A stretch of 14,154 bases of DNA. It comes from Nonlabens agnitus. Lineage in GTDB: Bacteria > Bacteroidota > Bacteroidia > Flavobacteriales > Flavobacteriaceae. Positions 10,401-14,154 of the stretch are shown here, piece by piece; position 1 is the first letter of the stretch; the number at the start of each line of letters is the position of its first letter. Both the position numbers and the translations under genes were made by a program. Location: NCBI RefSeq assembly GCF_002994045.1, contig NZ_CM009579.1, positions 1 to 14,154 of the forward strand, in the 5' to 3' direction. The notes beneath the pieces were generated by a model. That model searched no databases, was not told the origin of the DNA, and worked only from the letters and a program-made list of their open reading frames with translations.

Positions 10401-12328
10401 AGAGCGTATCGAACCAGGCTACGGCTACGGGAACGACACCTGATGGAGATGATGTCAGCGACCTTTCGGATGACAACAGCAACCTAGAGAATGATCCAAC
10501 GGATACGAATCTTCCTGAGGACAGCGAGATATCGATCATCAAGACCTCTGTGTTCAACGATGAGAACGGCGATGGCTTTGCTCAGTTGGGCGAGACGATC
10601 AGCTACAGCTTTGAGGTGACGAACAGTGGAGCTACGACCCTAACGAATGTAACGGTAACGGATCCACTACTTGATGGTGCCAACGGTACGTTGACTGGCG
10701 GTCCCATCGCTACACTGGCACCAGGAGCAACGGACACGACCTTTAGCGGAAGCTACACGATCCAGCAGTCCGACATCGATGCGCAGAGCGTATCGAACCA
10801 GGCTACGGCTACGGGAACGACACCTGACGGAGATGATGTGAGCGACCTATCGGATGACAACAGCAACCTGGAGGATGATCCAACGGATACGAATCTTCCT
10901 GAGGACAGCGAGATATCGATCATCAAGACCTCTGTGTTCAACGATGAGAATGGTGACGGCTTTGCTCAGTTGGGCGAGACGATCAGCTACAGCTTCGAGG
11001 TAACGAACAGTGGAGCTACGACCCTAACGAATGTAACGGTAACGGATCCACTATTGGTGGCGCCAAGCGGCAGCCTTACCGGCGGCCCGATCGCTACACT
11101 GGCACCAGGAGCGATAGACACGACGACCTTTAGCGGAAGCTACACGATCCAGCAGTCGGACATCGATGCTCAGAGCGTATCGAATCAGGCTACGGCTACG
11201 GGAACGACACCTGACGGAGATGATGTGAGCGACCTATCGGATGACAACAGCAACCTGGAGGATGATCCAACGGATACGAATCTTCCTGAGGACAGCGAGA
11301 TATCGATCATCAAGACCTCTGTGTTCAACGATGAGAACGGTGACGGCTTTGCTCAGTTGGGCGAGACGATCAGCTACAGCTTTGAGGTAACGAACAGTGG
11401 AGCTACGACCCTAACGAATGTGACGGTAACGGATCCACTATTGGTGGCGCCAAGCGGCAGCCTTACCGGCGGTCCTATCGCGAGCCTTGCACCAGGAGCG
11501 GTAGACACGGCGACCTTTAGTGGAAGCTACACGATCCAGCAGTCGGACATCGATGCTCAGAGCGTATCGAACCAGGCTACGGCTACGGGAACGACACCTG
11601 ACGGAGATGATGTCAGCGACCTATCGGATGACAACAGCAACCTGGAGAATGATCCAACGGATACGGACCTTCTTAAAAATGGTAGAATATCTTTGATTAA
11701 AATAGGGGTTTTCAACGATGAGAACAATGATGGAGTGGCGCAGGTTGGCGAAACTATAAGTTATTCTTTTGTAGTAACAAATACCGGAAATGTTACGTTA
11801 ACGAACGTTATTATTGCAGACCCGTTATTGGTTACACCAAATGGCAGTCTTACGGGTGGCCCTATTGCGAGCCTTGTACCTGGCGAAAGTGATTCGAATA
11901 CGTTTGTAGGAACTTATACTTTATCCTTAACTGACGTAAACGCATCACAGGTCAGCAATCAAGCGACCGTCGAAGCACAAGATCCCGATAATTCAAATGT
12001 CACGGATCTATCAGATGATAATAGTAATTTCGAAAACGATCCGACTATAACATCTTACGATGCGGTCGATGCGATTAACCTTATTAAGAGAGGAACCTTT
12101 AATGATGAGAATGGAGATGGGTCCGCTCAGGTTGGTGAAACTGTCAGTTATTCATTTACTATAAGAAATGCAGGTAATAGGACAATTACTAACATTGTTT
12201 TATCTGACCCATTATTACAAGGAATAAACGGTACATTGACTGGCGGTCCTATTACGAGCCTTGTACCTGGAGCGATAGACACGACGACCTTCAGCGGAAG
12301 CTACACGATCCAGCAAGTCAGATATTGA
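4475..12328 (+). CDS. Giant secreted multidomain surface protein with tandem DUF11/DUF7507-type repeats (putative adhesin)
   Basis: This is an open frame of 2617 residues. A signal peptide (KK at 8-9, hydrophobic 12-28, cut near 29/30) is followed by an N-terminal domain I cannot assign (about 31-250). Residues about 255-352 look like a Cna-B/carboxypeptidase-regulatory fold (GTPISGVTVRL, then TGANGSYQFQV). Residues 358-427 are a calcium-binding-like acidic stretch (DFDRDGVADSVDLDDDNDG, DPDGDGQVGG). Residues about 474-571 are Ig-like. From about 574 come DUF11/DUF7507-type beta-sandwich repeats (motifs ETISYSFEVTNSG, TLTNVTVTDPLL, GSYTIQQSD), most carrying the possible calcium loop DENGDG. 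By family, this is an extracellular stalk for adhesion or surface coating. Stop 12326-12328 is probably not real: one extra A near 12313-12315 shifts the frame, and the next frame continues the repeats. A type IX secretion or gliding-motility C-terminal domain would be expected but is not in view. The repeats are much richer in G+C than the flanking parts of the same gene. Confidence 0.9.
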   Translation: MSNSTFVKKSSLHFLLLFIIGLSSLTAIGQSRSCLRENCFDVVSFSSTPTIDNGGAPLAVGTRYRFANAAGSINQNPAIDVLVEILELNNTSLLDIDVSSDGLPRAFQPRISATSSGEISALFRIRLVESGTNRAANDVCFFATPFDIDGSPGIQEFAELSLTDAFTRSAVTQIDITRNANIIRGRNVDNQSAPIEPIDEDPRYTFSNYYENRNSFTYRIGKVGSGTQSNRFFALVLERAQFQQPVTVFVTQPLICGAVRRDDGTPISGVTVRLERPDGTLIATTTTGANGSYQFQVTRNASLGFEDFVVREVDPATDVPTGFALASVSDVDGANDNRINVRLFEASIVNRDFVDGPDFDRDGVADSVDLDDDNDGITDVDEGGNTANNDNDAFPNRIDRDADNDGCTDVIEGGFQDPDGDGQVGGQPVTVNANGLVTSGGGQTVNAAGTNYNVRPADGNNNGTSDAREAGTPIAITSQPQNDTAIIAGNNTNQFSVAVTGSNPVYRWQVSTGGAFTNISNNANYSGVNTNTLTVTNAPASFNGNLYRVVVTSSSYKCSNVNSNSALLIVGSSLAITKADRPGTYNSVDQTITYDVVVTNTGNSTLSNISLTDNNGTLSQTQIASLAAGASVNLTSTHSITQPELDAGRVLNQISGTSTNPTGDTITDLSDDPGNNTNVDTNGNGNPDDITITPLTTNGAIAIIKTGTFTDSGSGTAANNNDGRAQVGEVITYSFTVTNTGNQTLTNVRVTDPLLVAPNGSITGGPIASLAPGATNATTFTGSYRVTQADINSGRFSNQATATGTTPQNTQVTDLSDDNSNLQNDPTITTVPSAPSIAIIKTGTFTDSGSGTAANNNDGRAQVGEVITYSFTVTNTGNQTLTNVRVTDPLLVAPNGSITGGPIASLAPGATNATTFTGSYRVTQADINSGRFSNQATATGTTPQNTQVTDLSDDNSNLQNDPTVTTVPSAPSIAIIKAGTFTDSGSGTAANNNDGRAQVGEVITYSFTVTNTGNQTLTNVRVTDPLLVAPNGSITGGPIASLAPGATNATTFTGSYRVTQADINSGRFSNQATATGTTPQNTQVTDLSDDNSNLQNDPTITTVPSAPSIAIIKTGTFTDSGSGTAANNNDGRAQVGEVITYSFTVTNTGNQTLTNVTVTDPLLDGANGTLTGGPIASLAPGAIDTTTFSGSYTIQQSDIDAQSVSNQATATGTTPDGDDVSDLSDDNSNLEDDPTDTNLPEDSEISIIKTSVFNDENGDGFAQLGETISYSFEVTNSGATTLTNVTVTDPLLVAPSGSLTGGPIATLAPGAVDTATFSGSYTIQQSDIDAQSVSNQATATGTTPDGDDVSDLSDDNSNLEDDPTDTNLPEDSEISIIKTSVFNDENGDGFAQLGETISYSFEVTNSGATTLTNVTVTDPLLVAPSGSLTGGPIATLAPGATDTTTFSGSYTIQQSDIDAQSVSNQATATGTTPDGDDVSDLSDDNSNLENDPTDTNLPEDSEISIIKTSVFNDENGDGFAQLGETISYSFEVTNSGATTLTNVTVTDPLLVAPSGSLTGGPIATLAPGSVDTATFSGSYTIQQSDIDAQSVSNQATATGTTPDGDDVSDLSDDNSNLENDPTDTNLPEDSEISIIKTSVFNDENGDGFAQLGETISYSFEVTNSGATTLTNVTVTDPLLDGANGTLTGGPIATLAPGATDTTTFSGSYTIQQSDIDAQSVSNQATATGTTPDGDDVSDLSDDNSNLENDPTDTNLPEDSEISIIKTSVFNDENGDGFAQLGETISYSFEVTNSGATTLTNVTVTDPLLVAPSGSLTGGPIASLAPGAVDTATFSGSYTIQQSDIDAQSVSNQATATGTTPDGDDVSDLSDDNSNLENDPTGTDLPEDSEISIIKTSVFNDENGDGFAQLGETISYSFEVTNSGATTLTNVTVTDPLLDGANGTLTGGPIATLAPGAVDTATFSGSYTIQQSDIDAQSVSNQATATGTTPDGDDVSDLSDDNSNLENDPTDTNLPEDSEISIIKTSVFNDENGDGFAQLGETISYSFEVTNSGATTLTNVTVTDPLLDGANGTLTGGPIATLAPGATDTTFSGSYTIQQSDIDAQSVSNQATATGTTPDGDDVSDLSDDNSNLEDDPTDTNLPEDSEISIIKTSVFNDENGDGFAQLGETISYSFEVTNSGATTLTNVTVTDPLLVAPSGSLTGGPIATLAPGAIDTTTFSGSYTIQQSDIDAQSVSNQATATGTTPDGDDVSDLSDDNSNLEDDPTDTNLPEDSEISIIKTSVFNDENGDGFAQLGETISYSFEVTNSGATTLTNVTVTDPLLVAPSGSLTGGPIASLAPGAVDTATFSGSYTIQQSDIDAQSVSNQATATGTTPDGDDVSDLSDDNSNLENDPTDTDLLKNGRISLIKIGVFNDENNDGVAQVGETISYSFVVTNTGNVTLTNVIIADPLLVTPNGSLTGGPIASLVPGESDSNTFVGTYTLSLTDVNASQVSNQATVEAQDPDNSNVTDLSDDNSNFENDPTITSYDAVDAINLIKRGTFNDENGDGSAQVGETVSYSFTIRNAGNRTITNIVLSDPLLQGINGTLTGGPITSLVPGAIDTTTFSGSYTIQQVRY
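6575..8206 (+). repeat. A-type tandem repeats: four units of 408 bases (136 codons)
   Basis: Units start at 6575, 6983, 7391 and 7799 with the codons for IAIIK(T/A)GTFTDSGSGTAA. The first three are nearly identical (for example T to A after IIK in unit three, ATA to GTA at the end of unit two). Unit four is a hybrid: its first part is A-type, but from about 7938 it reads as B-type (DPLLDGANGTLTGG and GSYTIQQSDIDAQSV). The hybrid marks the switch to the B array. A single divergent unit at about 6194-6574 precedes the block and is probably the oldest. Confidence 0.92.
8207..11686 (+). repeat. B-type tandem repeats: nine units of 387 bases (129 codons), one of 384
   Basis: Units B1-B9 start at 8207, 8594, 8981, 9368, 9755, 10142, 10529, 10913 and 11300 with [19 protein letters not shown]. 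They are nearly identical in DNA. The main variation is a two-state cassette after TVTDPLL: VAPSGSLTGG (units 1, 2, 3, 5, 8, 9) or DGANGTLTGG (units 4, 6, 7), with further small variants (ATDTT/AVDTA/AIDTT, LEDDPT/LENDPT). Unit B7 lacks one ACG codon near 10739, an in-frame loss typical of slippage in ACGACGACC. No frame-breaking change is present in this block. Confidence 0.93.
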
Positions 12329-12461
12329 TAATTTGCAAGTCACGAATCAAGCAATTGTTACTGGACAAGATCCTGATAATAATAATGTCACGGATACTTC
12401 TGATGATAATAGCCCAATTGAGAATGATCCAACGGATACGGACCTTCCCGAGGACAGCGAG
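11687..12461 (+). repeat. C-type divergent repeat units (two), the second with a B-like tail and the frame break
   Basis: C1 (11687-12073) and C2 (12074-12461) keep the 387-base spacing (388 for C2) and the domain motifs, but their codons are AT-rich and the protein differs (ISLIKIGVFNDENNDGVAQ; INLIKRGTFNDENGDGSAQ). In C2, bases about 12229-12314 suddenly match the B units almost exactly (GGTACATTGACTGGCGGTCC through AGCTACACGATCCAGCA). The text then returns to AT-rich C-type at AGTCAGATATTGATAATTTG, and one extra base sits at this join. It ends the long frame at 12328. Confidence 0.85.
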
Positions 12462-14154
12462 ATATCGATCATCAAGACGTCTGTGTTCAACGATGAGAAC
12501 GGCGATGGCTTTGCTCAGTTGGGCGAGACGATCAGCTACAGCTTTGAGGTGACGAACAGTGGTGCTACGACCCTAACGAATGTAACGGTAACGGATCCAC
12601 TACTTGATGGTGCCAACGGTACGTTGACTGGCGGTCCCATCGCTACACTGGCACCAGGAGCAACGGACACGACGACCTTTAGCGGAAGCTACACGACCAG
12701 CAGTCCGACATCGATGCGCAGAGCGTATCGAACCAGGCTACGGCTACGGGAACACAACTGACGGAGATGATGTGAGCGACCTTTCGGATGACAACGCAAC
12801 CTGGAGAATGATCCAACGGATACGAATCTTCCTGAGACAGCGAGATATCGATCATCAAGACCTCTGTGTTCAACGAGAGAAGGCGATGGTTTTGCTCAGT
12901 TGGGCGAGACGATCAGCTACAGCTTCGAGGTAACGAACAGTGGAGCTACGCCCTACGAATGTGACGGTAACGGATCATTATTGGTGGCGCCAGCGGCAGC
13001 CTTACCGGCGGACCGATCGCGAGCCTTGCACCAGGAACGGTAGACACGACGACCTTTAGTGGAAGCTACCGATCCAGCAGTCGGCATCGATGCTCAGAGC
13101 GTATCGAATCAGGCTACGGCTACGGGAACGACCTGACGGAGATGAATGTGAGCGACCTATCGGATGACACAGCAACCTGGAGGATGATCCAACGGATACG
13201 AATCTTCCTGAGGACAGCGAGATATCGATCATCAAGACCTCTGTTGTTCAACGATGAGAACGGTGACGGCTTTGCTCAGTTGGGCGAGACGATCAGCTAC
13301 AGCTTTGAGGTAACGAACAGTGGGCTACGACCCTAACGAATGTGACGGAACGGATCACTATTGGTGGCGCCAAGCGGCAGCCTTACCGGCGGTCCTATCG
13401 CGAGCCTTGCACCAGGACGGTAGACACGGCGACCTTTAGTGGAAGCTACACGATCCAGCGTCGGACATCGATGCTCAGAGCGTATCGAACCAGGCTACGG
13501 CTACGGGAACGACACCTGATGGAGATGATGTCAGCGCCTTTCGGATGACAACAGCAACCTAGAGAATGATCCAACGGATACGAACTTCCTGAGGACGCGA
13601 GATATCGATCATCAAGACCTCTGTGTTCAACGATGAGAACGGCGATGCTTTTGCTCAGTTGGCGAGACGATCAGCTACAGCTTTGAGGTGACGAACAGTG
13701 GTGCTACGACCCTAACGAATGTAACGGTAACGGATCCACTACTTGGATGGTGCCAACGGTCGTTGACTGGCGTCCATCGCTACACTGGCACCAGGAGCAA
13801 CGGCACGACGACCTTTAGCGGAAGCTACACGATCCAGCAGTCCGACATCGATGGCGCGAGCGTATCGAACCAGGCTAACGGCTACGGGAACGACACCTGA
13901 TGGAGATGATGTCAGCGACCTTTCGGATGACAAAGCAACCTGGAGAATGATCCAACGGATACGGACCTTCGGGATGACAGTGAACATATTGCTGCTTAAG
14001 GAGAGCACGTTCACGATGAGAACGGTGACGGCTTCGCACAGTTGGGCGAGACGATCAGCTACAGCTTCACTGTAACGAACACCGAGCGACTACGTTGACG
14101 GATATCACGATCACGGATCCACTACTGGTGGCGCCTAACGGCAGCCTTACTGGC
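12316..14154 (+). pseudogene. Frameshifted continuation of the repeat protein: rest of C2, B-type units 10-13 and a partial unit, cut by the window edge
   Basis: In the shifted frame, the reading from 12333 (QVTNQAIVTGQDPDNNNVTD) through unit B10 (from 12462) stays open and normal to about 12695. After that, units B11 (12845), B12 (13222), B13 (13602) and a variant unit (13986 to the edge) carry about 30-35 one- or two-base indels, mostly deletions. Unit lengths become 383, 377, 380 and 384 instead of 387, and my indel-by-indel comparison with intact units accounts for each of these lengths. Substitutions between indels are few. Examples: T lost in ACGATCCAG (about 12700), C lost in GGATCCATT (about 12974), G gained in CTACTTGGATGG (about 13747). 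The last unit, repaired by eye, would read like [31 protein letters not shown] treat the whole stretch as the same gene, not as several small genes; error or decay is discussed in the findings. Confidence 0.82.

Noticed and set aside
8047..10941. Recurring 62-codon minus-strand open frames, one per B unit
   Set aside because: They are identical because the repeats are identical. They run antisense to a clear coding frame with signal peptide and domain motifs, and show no start signals or family resemblance of their own.
6575..12461. CRISPR-like or satellite-like direct repeat array
   Set aside because: The period is 408 or 387 bases with no unique spacers, and the whole unit is translated in one frame as a known domain type.
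13142..14075. Several short open frames in the tail as separate small genes
   Set aside because: Each is a fragment of the DUF11-type unit in a different frame, created by the indels.
12690..14154. A deliberate silent repeat reservoir feeding an expressed gene by conversion
   Set aside because: No promoterless separate cassettes or boundaries are seen. The tail is directly contiguous with the expressed array, and the indel pattern looks more like sequencing error; kept only as a remote alternative.

Overview
The window looks like a chromosomal segment of a marine-type member of the Flavobacteriaceae (Bacteroidota). The signs are an AT-rich background, promoters of the Bacteroidota form (TTTG, about 19 bases, TAnnTTTG), genes without Shine-Dalgarno sites, a CPXCG small protein, a giant DUF11-type repeat protein, and two copies of the palindrome CGCTTTCGCGAAAGCG. 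I associate that palindrome from memory with Nonlabens/Dokdonia-like genomes, but have not checked this. No phage, insertion sequence, CRISPR array or recognisable defence system is visible.

Bases 1-3192 are the end of an efflux operon. They hold the C-terminal half of an RND inner-membrane pump (reading frame broken in two places), a TolC-type outer-membrane channel overlapping it by 8 bases, and a 59-residue CPXCG zinc-ribbon-like protein coupled to the channel by an ATGA overlap. A hairpin with A- and T-flanks closes the operon and also serves the convergent gene at 3211-3675, which encodes a PA2169/DUF2383 four-helix-bundle protein. Next come a lone initiator tRNA-Met with its own promoter and terminator (3778-4000) and a 472-base non-coding stretch with a palindrome and a good promoter.

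From 4475 to the end of the window is one giant gene for a secreted surface protein. It has a signal peptide, an unassigned N-terminal domain, a Cna-B/carboxypeptidase-regulatory-like domain, an aspartate-rich calcium-binding stretch, an Ig-like domain, and then a long tandem array of DUF11/DUF7507-type repeats. The array has one divergent unit, four A units (408 bases each), nine B units (387 bases, one 384), two divergent C units, and at least four more B-type units plus a partial one. The first 7.8 kb are open (2617 codons) and almost free of indels. At about 12,313 the frame breaks, and from about 12,695 to the end small indels occur every 40-60 bases while the sequence between them still matches the upstream units.

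The broken tail carries diagnostic variants of particular upstream units (B4, B5, B6, B8, B9). It is therefore either a recent higher-order duplication or an erroneous assembly of the same array. The most cautious reading is that the true gene continues beyond the window as one frame and that the tail is low-quality sequence. Genuine decay or a silent repeat reservoir cannot be ruled out from sequence alone.
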